64,000 nt of DNA, from assembly GCA_012295275.1 (NCBI GenBank), contig CM022665.1:27174946-27238945 (forward strand), given 5' to 3'. This DNA is from Chrysomallon squamiferum (lineage: Eukaryota > Mollusca > Gastropoda > Neomphalida > Peltospiridae). Position 1 is the first letter of the stretch. The number at the start of each line of letters is the position of its first letter. The notes beneath the pieces were generated by a model, which ran no database searches, had not been told where the DNA came from, and was given only the letters and a program-made list of their open reading frames with translations. This document shows, piece by piece, positions 37,195 through 49,628 of this stretch. Position numbers and translations under genes: made by a program.

Positions 37195-37439
37195 TTAAAT
37201 CGAAGAAAAGTTTGTTTCGGAATCTTGATGAACATGATTTAAACCGAAAATTCTGTATTCTTTCGCGAAAAAATACCGATCAAGCACACTCTTTTAAAAG
37301 AGCAATTTCAGCACCTTCTAGTGAACACGAAGATTATTTTGTTGGGTGTCTTGGGGAAAAATCGGAGCGGGTTAAAAGACGGTCAGAAATGAACTTCAAC
37401 GGCGATCTAAGCTCTCACCAAGCAAGTGTAGCTCATTGA
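37195..37439 (+). CDS. ORF or terminal exon of uncertain status (about 77 residues)
   Basis: After a long T tract and a possible acceptor (AAATCGAAG then AAAAG, around 37205), the frame reads KSLFRNLDEHDLNRKF, SFKRAISAPSSEHEDYF and ERVKRRSEMNFNGDLS, ending in TGA at 37437-37439. The composition is hydrophilic, with an RAISAP-type serine site. It might be the last exon of a gene whose earlier exon lies near 36734. No homologue is recognised. Confidence 0.3.
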
Positions 37440-38667
37440 GGAAACAACTAACGACGAACCTGTATTTTGAAATATATCTTGAAAAATAATAGAATAAAGC
37501 AATAAAGGGGACACTAATATTTAATTTAATTTAATTTAATTACTTATTTGAGCTTCAGATGTTAAATTATTATTTTTTGTTCTAGAAATTTGGTGTTAGT
37601 GATTTCAAGGGAGGTAATTTGTTATCGCTGTTTGCGGATTTTAGCCAGTTTGAGTTTGACTTTAACATTAGGTTGTTTTTAACCTACATTTCGGTTTATT
37701 CTTGTTAATAGTTGCATATATTTTCATAAATACTTTTCTTATACTAGGTTGGTCAATTGAACCTTATCTAGCCCAGCATATGGGACGAGCTTAGTCATTT
37801 GATACACACCCTTCCAGTCCACATACCCAACTATGTTGTTGCTTTGAAGTAAGTATGTCTTGTCGTTCTAAATAAAATGATGTTTAAAAAATCGGATTAT
37901 GATTATGCATTTTGTTGCATTTTAAAATATTGAGGAAAAATGTCCAAAACTTCAGCTTAAGAGCCATTTCTGGTGAGCAAAATCAGGTCTAGGCATGGAT
38001 CTGGCAAAAATAAGCAGTATCTATATATGTTAAATGCTTGAAGTCTGGGCATTTTCAAGCTTTTGTGTATAAAACTTTTAAAGATAAGAGCAGTTTCCAA
38101 AATCAGCTGTTTGTCAAAACTGTTTTTTCAAATTGATTATTGGAGAACATTACCAGCCATAGCTTTTGTTGGAGTAATGATAGAAACATATATATATATA
38201 TATATATACAACAGTGGGTGGGGGAATGACAGTTATTGTTTGAAGATGAAATTTTGGATGCCAGAATCTATCTATACAAATGTCTGTCTATGCCATTCTC
38301 TGCCAGATGATACTTTGCCTAGCTTAGAGCTGGCTACATAGAAGCCAGATGTAGCCATTAATATTAAATTATTAAAACATTGATTCATTTTTCAGTTGAT
38401 AATAATTAATAAATGAACTGAGAACATTTCTATGTATGTCCATATAAATATTTGCCACATGGTCTTTACATTACTTTTCTTCAGAAATCATCTTCATTTT
38501 TCTGTTTTTACTTATTTAATAGTGTACACTGCCATCAATATACAAACAGTTATTATATTTAAAAAAGAAAAACAACTGTTACAAAAAACACCTTGTTGTG
38601 GAAAATAAATAATTAAAAAAAAAACCTCGAAAACCCCCAAAATCTCATTTGAATTCTTAAATTATAT

Positions 38668-38700
<33 letters not shown>

Positions 38701-39454
38701 TCTAAATCCAAAGTTAACTAGTGGAATTATTATCTTTTTTTGTTGTTGGTCATATCATTTACATAAATAGTTAAAAATGGATTATAAAATGAAGAGATTT
38801 AAACCATCAAAGTTCAAACCTTCAAAAAGGAAAAAAAGAAAAAGAAAAAACAAATTCTGACATACTTGTTTTAAATTTATTTCATATATGATTGATTATA
38901 AGTACTGTCTGCAATAGCAGAAAAAAGGGTGACAATGAATACAACAAAAAGAAAACAAAACTGACAAACTAATTAGTATAAGAGATACAACGAAATATTA
39001 GTACCACTGAGAGTGGATCAAAACTCCACTGGCGACTGGGTTAAACATTTCAATAATTAAAATGGTAAAGATAGATCTATACTATATTTGAATAAATAAT
39101 TTACTTGGAAGCATTTTTTATTTTGCTTACTAGCTGAGTCTGTTACATTTCTACAAGCATAGGACTATAATTCCACCACCAGCTGTTGATATGTACTATT
39201 CAGTGCAATTAAAACAAACCAGATTAATTCCCTTTACATTTATGTTCTTGATTGTCTATATTTACTTAAGAAACTTAAGTTTCCAATTGTCATTAGTATT
39301 CATAAACTATATAATGCTAGTATACCACCAAAAGTGCTGAATATAATTTAGTCTTAGAATGGTTAAATTGAAGAAGATTAATACTGCTTGAAAAAAAAGA
39401 GGTATTTGTCAAAGATTATAAGGTAAGTTTTACCATCACCAAATCACTTTAAAA

Positions 39455-39493
<39 letters not shown>

Positions 39494-41447
39494 TTTTTTT
39501 TCTTTATGCAGTAGTTAAATATGGTATCAAAATGTAATATTTAATTTTAAACTGTCAGTATATAAATTAACAACACAATTATTACAGGTAGTTTACTAAG
39601 AAGGCTTTTAAATACATTAATATTACATATGTATCAAACATTCCAATTTAAATACATCTAAAAACATATTTACTCAAAATACATTAAATATAAGCTACTA
39701 ATAGAAAATCCATGGGCCACAAGCACAACAGAAACTATGAAAAAATTAAATTCTCATCAAATTAATGTTGTGATGTAAAAGCACAAATGTTAATTAAATC
39801 TTTAAATAGAAAAATCAACTTCAGAAAGAAATGATAAAAAATATACGGATCAAAAAACTTTGTGTTAGTAAACAGCAATCATAAAATAAACATGTATTTT
39901 AAGTAAAGGCAAAAAATGCAAATATTACTACTTATAACAGTAGTAACTGTGTATCTCCTGAATCAGTCAACTGTGTCAGCACAGAATTATGGTTATGTTA
40001 GGAGAGAAAAAACAACAAAAAAACCAACCTGTAAAGTATGGTAATATATTTTTTTATGATTGCAAAAACATGTACATTGAACAAAATTAATTATTTTATG
40101 TATTATTTTTGGGAGAAGGAAAACTGCATATAATTAGGACAATTATTGTAACTTTATTATATTTATTACAAATATATAAAATGCTGATTTTTCTTTTAAT
40201 GTATAAGATGTATTATCATTTTTTCTTCTATGAAAAGTGTTTAAAATATTGTAACATGGAATTATGTAAAAAAATATTTTTAACTGAGAAAAAAAAAAAA
40301 AAAAAAAAAATAAAAAAAAAGAGTATTTCCTATCAGTAATCATAATTTTTATCTACTGTTTGCATATATTTCAATATATCCTGTGGTTTAAATTATAGTA
40401 ATTGTTTTCTCAGATATTTCCCAAACAAGTCCCTAAGAACCAACAGTAAAGTGAAAGAATAGTTAAAATTTCTAATACTACAATACACACTATTTTATTG
40501 ATGCTTTATTTTATAAACAGAACAACACACTATTTAACTGGTAAATAAGTATTTTTAAAAAAATATTATAATATATAAAATGTCTTTTTTTTTTCTTTTT
40601 TTTTTCCCTTTTCCAAAAGAAAAATAAACCAATATATTCACTTACCAGAATATTCACAAACAACTAACAATAGTTGTGGTTTTAAATTGCAGTGAGCAAT
40701 GAAGTTAACAGAAATCCACATTAACAGCAAAATTGTAGAATGGTAATTGGACAAATACATAGTTTATTATTAAACATTAACTGTGGAAAAAAAAAAAAAA
40801 ACCCATCTTTAAACATTGCATCAGAAATGTGTAAACCAATCACAAATATGCATAAAGATTTTATAACACTCAATAACAAGTTCCTTGCCATGTTAATTAA
40901 ACAAAATAATAACATCACATGTTAGGCTTAATTTAAATGCTTAAATATGTACTGTATGAAAAATGTATTTTAATTAAGCCAAAACCAAATTTAAAGTTTT
41001 TAATATTGGTAAACAGACCATTTTCAAGCCAGAATTAATTATATTTTTTAACAAATAAACAACCATTGTAGCAAATAATTTATAACTTTTTTAATTCCTA
41101 GATTTAAAAACCAGAGCTAATTTTAATTCACACTACAATGTGCAAAAACGGCAAGTTACAAAACGAAAAGTTAACCTGTGCCAATTTCATCATTTTTGTT
41201 ACATGCAAATACATTAAATTGGATTCAAAAAGATAGGAGGTTAATGTCATGAGTCTTTAAAGATAGCCAAACAGAATCTATTCCATCAGACTAGATTTTA
41301 TAACAGTGTCTTCATGTACAATAAGCACGACACAAAAATTGTATAACAAGGGTTGACAACATTAATGTGAAAAATCAAAGAGAGTCGAGTAAGATGTGGC
41401 TCTTGTTCTGTTGCTCTCACATCAGCATGCTGAAACTTCAACACCTC
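37440..41447. other. Intergenic region and 3' UTR side of the calpain gene
   Basis: No supported gene. Contents are simple repeats: (TA)n at about 38190-38208 and 39461-39488, (CA)n at 38675-38698, and A tracts at 40289-40320 and 40785-40801. Several minus-strand AATAAA motifs could end the calpain transcript, but none stands out. Confidence 0.55.
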
Positions 41448-43057
41448 TCACGAATACATAGTGATCTGGGTGAACTAAAAACAAAAAAATAATAAAAAAA
41501 TAAACAAATAAATAAATAAAATTATAAAATCAAAATCAGAAAATATTAATGATTAAAAATTATCTTGATAAAGATATGCTTGTAAATACATAGTCAAATG
41601 AATGAACTTCTGAAAAACAAACACTACATGAATAAATTATTAATTCATATTAATAATATTATTTTTTATTTTATTTTTGTTTAATTGAAGAAAAATGATT
41701 TATTCTGTAATATAGTGTTCTGGTAAAAAAAAAAACCATTTATTCTTCACAAATTATTTCAATACCATATATGAAATACTCACAGTTTCAATATCAATAG
41801 CAGCAACTCCCTGGCCTTGCTGATCCAGTGACTTGAATGAAGCTGAATAATAGTAATAATTTAATCTTATTTATAATATTATCAAAAACCGGGCAATTCA
41901 TTTTGTACCAATTCTTCACTACTAATTACTTTTCAAAACATCTTTTAATTGATTATTATCATAATTATCCATAATCATACCAATACAGTCCCAGTGAGTA
42001 TATATATCACATCAATATTATAATGTAAAGCAATTTTAGTCTTTTAAAAATATTTTTTACAAACTTACATGAACAAAACATTTTAAATTTTGTTTTATTT
42101 ATTTGTATGTTTTTCTTCTTTTTCTTCATGCTAAGGACTACAACAACATTATAATGTATAGGAATAAAACTAATATTAACCAAATATTTTGAATTTGATT
42201 TGTTTTGGTTGTAGGTTTATTTTATTTATTTATTTATTTATTTTTTTAATGCTAATTGCTTCAACATTGTGAGAAAGTACAGAAATTTTCAACATAGATT
42301 ATAAGCTGAAACAAGCGATCACTTACACAGCATGGTTTTCAGTCGAACAGCACAAGCAATGAAGTCACCAAAGTCAATCTGACCCTCTTTGTTACTGTAC
42401 CTCATAACCAGAGACCTTAGAGTTTGATTACTTCAGGTAAAAACCTGGGGAAAAAAATACAGTAAATTTATTTTATAAAATACATAATGATCAATAAACG
42501 CTTTTATCAGAATAACAAAATGTTAGGATCACAGCTTTTCTCTTTAAGTAAAATTATCTTACCAACAGAATTAAGAGCACTTCTCAGTTCAAATGAACTA
42601 AGATTTCCACTCTGATCCTTATCAAACTGCTTGAACACTCCCTGTTAAAAAGAAAAACAGACAATAATAATTATAATATATATATATATATATATATTTA
42701 ATTTAAATATTTTTTGGATGTTAACTATCTGAAATAATACAATAAATTTTAAACACATACACACACACACACACACACAAAATAAAATATTTATAAATCT
42801 ACAGTTTCACAAATTTCCGTTTTCTGTTTATGTGACTTACTTTCCATCTCCTAAGATCAGCCCACAGAGATTTGAATTCATCATAGCCAAGCTTTCCAGA
42901 CAAATCACCCTGTGCATTGGTTAAGGATTATTGTAAAATATAAACTATTTCACCTTTAAAAATAAATAATAAGACATCTCATTATTTTACAAAATATAAC
43001 ATTATAAATAATAACAACAGCAATAACAATAACAGTAACAATAATAACAATAATAAC

Positions 43058-43089
<32 letters not shown>

Positions 43090-45565
43090 CTTCACCAAAA
43101 ACAATGAAAAACCTTAAAATATGAAGAAAGCCAAAACAGTCTTCACCCATTTAAAATAAAACATTCTAGAACAACCAAAAAGATACATCATGCATTGCAA
43201 CCATGCTTCTAACCATATCCAGGGGGAAGCCATCAAAGGCAAACTCTGTAAAAATAAAAAAATATAAAAAGTTATTTCGCTGAAATCAGAAGCTTTTAAC
43301 ATTTCTAAAAACATCTATATTTTTTAACAGGGTTTAATGCATTGTTAACACGATATATTAAAAACTGCACAAGAAGGTTTACAACTAACCATTGATATTC
43401 AATAAAACAATTTTTTTAAAGTAAACAAAGTTCTTATTTAATCTTATTATTGAAGAAAAAATACAAAGTTTTCATAAAATGAAATGTTAAAAAATATCTA
43501 AATATAATACATATGAAGTTTTTATTTTAAAAAGGCATAATTGCAGTTTGCTGAGAACAAGAACAGGTCTATACACCCCACCTCAGTTCTTTTCATTTCT
43601 CAATCTGTGTGCTGTTTCTCTCTAACTCTCCAATAAACAGATTTTTCATGCATAAATATTGTAAAGCATCTAATAACTAAGTTTGGCTAAAACCCTCTTC
43701 ATAAATAAACTACTATCATGTATAAACTTCTTGTGTAATCAAGCTGAAATATAACAACATTCTTCAGCTGAAAGAAACAATGAAATTATCTACACTGGAA
43801 AAAACAAAACAATAATAATAATAATAATTAAAAAAAACAAAACAATAATAATAATAAAAAAAAAGTAAATATAACCCCCCCCCCCAAAAAACAACAACAT
43901 ACTGATCATAACATCATAAAATTAAAACAACACCTGCTTTTGTAGCAAAATTGTTTCACACATCTTTAAATTTAAATGCTTTTAAACATATTTTAAGATC
44001 AATACTAGGATGTATACTACTGTAATAATTATTGCTGTATATAACTGAAGTGATATGTACAACATCTGAATTTTACAATGGTTATATGTTGATGTACATA
44101 ATTATTATACACTGAAATATACAGACATTATGAAGGAAACTGTTACTTGGCAAACAGAGACATATTAAAAATACAACCAAGAATTTTCTGTTGAATTTAA
44201 TGCGAAGAATATTTGTTTGTTTTTTAAATTGTTTAACACTATCTAAATGTGTCTTCAATCAGAAACAGTGACATAAATAAAAAGAGATTACGAAAGAAAG
44301 TTAAATCTTCATAAACTGATAAAAAAAAAAATTAACCTGATTACAAAAACTGTGCATATATGTAAAAAATAAAAATAAAAACAAAAGCCTTCTTAGGCAC
44401 AACAAATTAAAAAAAAAAAAATTTACATTACCTTTGGAAAGATGAAATAAAAATCTAACATCAAAAGGGTTAACATTGTTGAAATAATATCAGTATTATA
44501 GGCAGGTGATGTAAATACATTTATGTGATAAAATACTGGGTACATGTATAATTGTGCTGTTTATAATAAAATCATCTAGATATACATACACATATATTTA
44601 AATTATCAGCCATGCAGTATGTAAAATTATGAGCATTTCACATTTCAAAATTATCTCATAATGAAAGTACAGAATACAACAAACAAGATAATGTGCTCAA
44701 TTTAACTGAAATATAAATACTGTTGTATATTTGAAAGAATATATATCATATTAAATGAAAGATAAAACACCCATTTAGGTTATATATGAAATTACTGGGA
44801 CTATATTTTATTGAAGGTAAATCTCATCAACACATTATTTACTGAAGGAGAGTAAAAAAAAATAGAGTAAAAATATGCTATTAAACCACAACAAAATGGT
44901 TTTAATTAATATTTCACATAGATAAATAAATAAATAAGATTATGAAATATGAAATAAAAAGGAAAGGGAAAAAAATTATGAAATTATTATTTTAAATAAC
45001 TGTGGTTAAAAATATATGCTAAAAATTTATTATTTTTAATTGTGTTCTTTTTTGAATTCTGAAGCTGAATTTGTAAACCAATACCATTGCACCGTCACAC
45101 ATTAAAAAAAAAAAAAAAAAAAAATCTTAGGTTAGTCGGGTATTTACGTTTTACAGTGAAATGCCTAAGGGTACAGAATTCTAGTTGTCTATTAGAATGT
45201 GAACTAACACCAAGGACACTAAAATACATTTAAAGCAGAAATGAACCTCAATTTCTTACCAAGAAAGCCATCTGGCAAACAAACATACAGACAAGTTAAA
45301 AATATTATCACAAAATACACATCACAGAATAACTGATCACAATAATGAAAGACAAAGAATTAATGATCTTTATTATATTAAAAAATATTTCTGTTTATAA
45401 ATATGTTAAAAGAAAAGTGACTGATTGGTACAAATAACTGTTGTCATTAGAGATACACAATACACACACAGACAAACACACACATTTGAAAACTGATCCA
45501 GCCATCCACTGTATATGCAAATACATATTATTAATTAAATATACAGTATTCAACAACAACAACAA

Positions 45566-45616
<51 letters not shown>

Positions 45617-47091
45617 CATTTTCCAAAATGACATATATGAAAAACTTATTTTTCACAATATGTATGTATACGTATATAAACAAAATCAGAAACAATTAAA
45701 TCATGCCAATAGTTAACATGCAATGTATTTCATGTGGATAATTAAATTTACTTTGTTAGATTATTAAAACATTTTTGAATGTTTACCTTGTCCTAGCATA
45801 ATTTTACTTAAATGCACAATTTTTTATTTTTTTATTTTTTATTGTTAACTATAACATTAGTTTAAATAACTTGTAAATATTATGCACTGATTGGTAAAAT
45901 GCTGTAAAAAAATAAATAAAAATTAAAAGTTTATGGGTTAATAATTATATTTTCTAAAGGATATCTAGCTCAATTTTAATTTGCAAGCAATTTAGACTTA
46001 ATAAATTAAATGTACCAGTCCAATAAAAGAATATAAAAAAAGATTATCTGAAATCAAACTAAATAATCATTCATAAGAAGTTATCTTTAAAAATTCAGAA
46101 TCCAGATGCCCAATGACTAATTTTCCATTTTAGATGGTTAGTTTTGTTGTCTAAAGTAAACTAAACATTAAGAAAATCACTAACAAACATGATTTTCATT
46201 CAGTCATTTAAATTTGAAGATAGCAAGATTAATACACTTTACTGTTAGTTTGTGTTTAACTACAGGTAAGCTTATCTTTAGTTTTCCTACTTTTCTAAGT
46301 AAAATGTACTTTTTTATGCAAGAAACAAAATACATAAGTATGATTGTGAAAATCTAAAAATCTATTACCTCATTAATGTATTGGTTTGCCTTTATGACAT
46401 GTTATTTTTTCAATATGTCAGAAATTAAACTGTCTAACTGGACCAGCTGCTTAACTTCAGTTATCAGTTTTCAGAGTAATAAAAGAAGGGGGCCACGTGT
46501 TTAAAAATTATACACAAACACCCCCATCAAACATTAATAAATCAAAAAATTAATAATAATAAAAAATTAAATATTTTTGTGATCTCTAAACTTAATCATT
46601 CATCAAATCATTGAGATATCAAATAATGTGGTCTCTCTGCTCTGTGCTGAAGATATTTGAAAATAATAGTTATTAATTCTGTTATCCTAAGTTTCAAATT
46701 AAAACAAAAAAATCTGACTGCTCCTTTCTCACCCCAAAAAAAAAAAAAAAAAAAAAAAAAAAAGAAAGAAAGAAAGGGGAAATACAATTTATCCAGACAG
46801 TAATAAGTAAATAAATAACTGAACTAAAGAAATGACTTAATAATGAAATTCATCATATGTATATTATTTCATCAAATTTACGTATCTGATACTCTAAAGA
46901 GAAAAACGAAAATGAAACTATGGTAGAATGATACCATTTGGACATATTTTATTACCTCTTGTGAAGACAGAGTTGAGGATGTCTCGGAGTTCATAAGCAT
47001 CAATCTCCATGTCTTCGCCAGCTATTCTCTTAAAACTCTGTTTCAGAGAGTCTTCTTGGCTTTGTTCTTCATCAGATGGTGGTGGGGCTTC
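41448..47091 (-). CDS. Calpain penta-EF-hand domain exons
   Basis: Exons 47091-46956 ([10 protein letters not shown] to [11 protein letters not shown]), 43245-43187 ([19 protein letters not shown]), 42909-42841 ([19 protein letters not shown]), 42641-42563 ([19 protein letters not shown]), 42444-42327 ([18 protein letters not shown]), 41842-41784 ([19 protein letters not shown]) and 41474-41448 ([11 protein letters not shown]). This is the calcium-binding and dimerisation domain. The loop [12 protein letters not shown] is a canonical EF-hand. The [12 protein letters not shown] loop lacks its usual first residue context, so its calcium binding is uncertain. Confidence 0.92.
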
Positions 47092-49582
47092 CTGAAACCA
47101 TTTTATAAACAGATTATTATTATTCATTTATTTTATTAATTGAATGCTGTAAATTAAATTATTTCATTTGAATGAAAGAATGAAACTTTAATATCATTCA
47201 AAGATAAAACATACATTAACTAATGGATGTGAAGATATTAAAAATTTAGTCAGTTATATGCTTGTATTAAAAAGCTAAAATTATAAAGCAAGATGAAGAA
47301 AACTGTATAACTGTGTTTTTTTTCCTGAATGAATGAGGTAACAACATGGTTAGAAAACAAATACATAATTACAACCTTGTTTTTGTTCGAATGAAACTGC
47401 ACCATAATTATTTCATCATATATATAATACACACATGTTACCAATATTTCTGTACTACTTACTTAAAAAAAAAGAAAAAAAAAAAGATTGAATATGGATA
47501 TCTAATTATGGCCAAACAAACCAGTATAACTATAATGAGCCAGTATAACTAAATGCAACATTTTGTTTTCCAAAATGCAAATGGATTGAGAGGAAAATGA
47601 AACCATACTGTTGCTAATGACTTTAAAGACACCTGCAAAGCATAAAACAGTAAACAGATATGCTTATCACATGTAGAAGAAAATAAATAAATGTACCTGA
47701 CAAAATTCTTTTTCAAAAGTAAACAATTATTCAAACACAATATTTAGCAACCATATATATATAAATATATAAATATATAGATAAAGTTATCTTATTTTTG
47801 GTCAAAAGAAAAATGTGTCTAATTAAAAAGTGGGGATATTATTGAAAAAAAAAATAATATATATATATATATAAATTAAAACAATTATGATCTGTAAATT
47901 ATCTTCTTTCAAAAACTGTATTAATAATTAATTCCATTAAGTAATGAAAGAAAAAAATAAACTCTTAAAAAAAAAAACACACTTAAAAACATTAAATCAT
48001 GTTAACCATGAATGATTCTTTAAACAAAGTGATAACAAATCATGTCAAAGATGATTTGAATAACAGTTCAATTATTCAAATGAAAAATATAACAATTAAA
48101 AAAAAAAAATCTTCTGTAGATAAATTTTGTAAGAGTTAAAACGGAAAGACAAACTAATTAAAACAAGCTTCAATACTTAATTTATCAGATTAGTATTTCA
48201 GGTTGAAAATAATACCTTTGTTAACTCTGTCTCTGAAACTCACCTTTCTTGCACAAAATGGTTATCTTTTCCTGTCTCACATCCTTATTCTCAGCTCTCT
48301 TGCACACACACACACAGACAGATTCTACTGACATGCTTTTACAAATGAACAATGGAGTTAAATACAAATTTAACACAGTGTAACATGCCAGTTCTGTTTA
48401 ATGGTCAATAACATACAGTACCAAATGATGAATGCTTTTGCTTATAAATAATTCAATAACGGCAATGAAACCTACACAATTAAAATGCATTTTTGATAAA
48501 CTAATGATCAAATTAGATTTTAAATACTCTCAGTGTACTGCCAATTATTATGTAAGTGTTGGATCTGCGGAAGATTATTTTGGTTTGGAATACTTTAAAA
48601 TATTTTGATGTTTTACTTACAGCATTTCAGTGGGTTTTTTTATTTTTTGTTATAGGAGGAAAATGGTGTGTAATTGTATGACTTGTATACTGCATGACAT
48701 TTTCATTTATGCACATTTCTGGTAACATATTCCAAATATGTTTGTTTTCCTTTAGTTTATTCTTTTTAAATTCTTTAATTTTAAATTAATAATAATACCC
48801 CCCTCAAAAAAAAAAACCGAACAAAACCCCCCAAAAAACAGTAATTATAGTAAAAGTAAAACAAATATTAAAAATCATGCTGTATCAGTGAAATGAATTT
48901 CATTTCAAGATTAATGAAGAAAAATGGTCAAAGTTAAAAGAAAAATAATATATTTTCACAAATTCACACTTCGAAAGTTTTAGATACATATTAAAGAATT
49001 TCAAAAAAATGACAGTAAGTTTTGTAAGTTTGGAATTGAACAATACAATATAAGGTCACTTAATATGAACAGCAACTTACAACCCTTCTGGCAACCTGTA
49101 CAATATGAAATGAATAATTGTATTAATAAATGAAGAAGTATTGTTTTGAAAGAATAAATAAAAAACAAATAATAATAATGTATATATAACAGTATTTTGT
49201 TAGAATATTATTTTCAAAATGCTTATTAATTAAATGATAAATTTTAAAAGATGATTTGTTTTTATATCTGTATAGTAATTTTGTATGAATACTGTTATTA
49301 TCAGTATATTGTATTGGTAGAATATAATGTTGTAAATGAAAACTAATGAAAATGCTATATAACTAAATTTTATACAAGTCTAAATAATTACAAGATGTAA
49401 ATCCATATGTTATCACATTTACAAAGGCTATTGATTTCCAAAAATAAATTAGATTTTTGTAAGCATAAAGATTTTATTTTTTGTTTTAAATATTCCATAA
49501 TGGTTACAAAATACATGTTCAATGATTCAGGGAGCATGCATGTATAGATTATAACACCTATCTGAAACCACACACACACACT

Positions 49583-49628
<46 letters not shown>

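Noticed and set aside
44451-44476. AAAAGGGTTAA resembling a piggyBac-type end
   Set aside because: No partner TTAACCCTT terminus or second TTAA was found at a sensible distance upstream.
47549-47740. Minus-strand ORF with an acceptor-like TTTGCAG
   Set aside because: Hydrophobic, A/T-driven translation with no matching family segment; the calpain frame is already complete without it.
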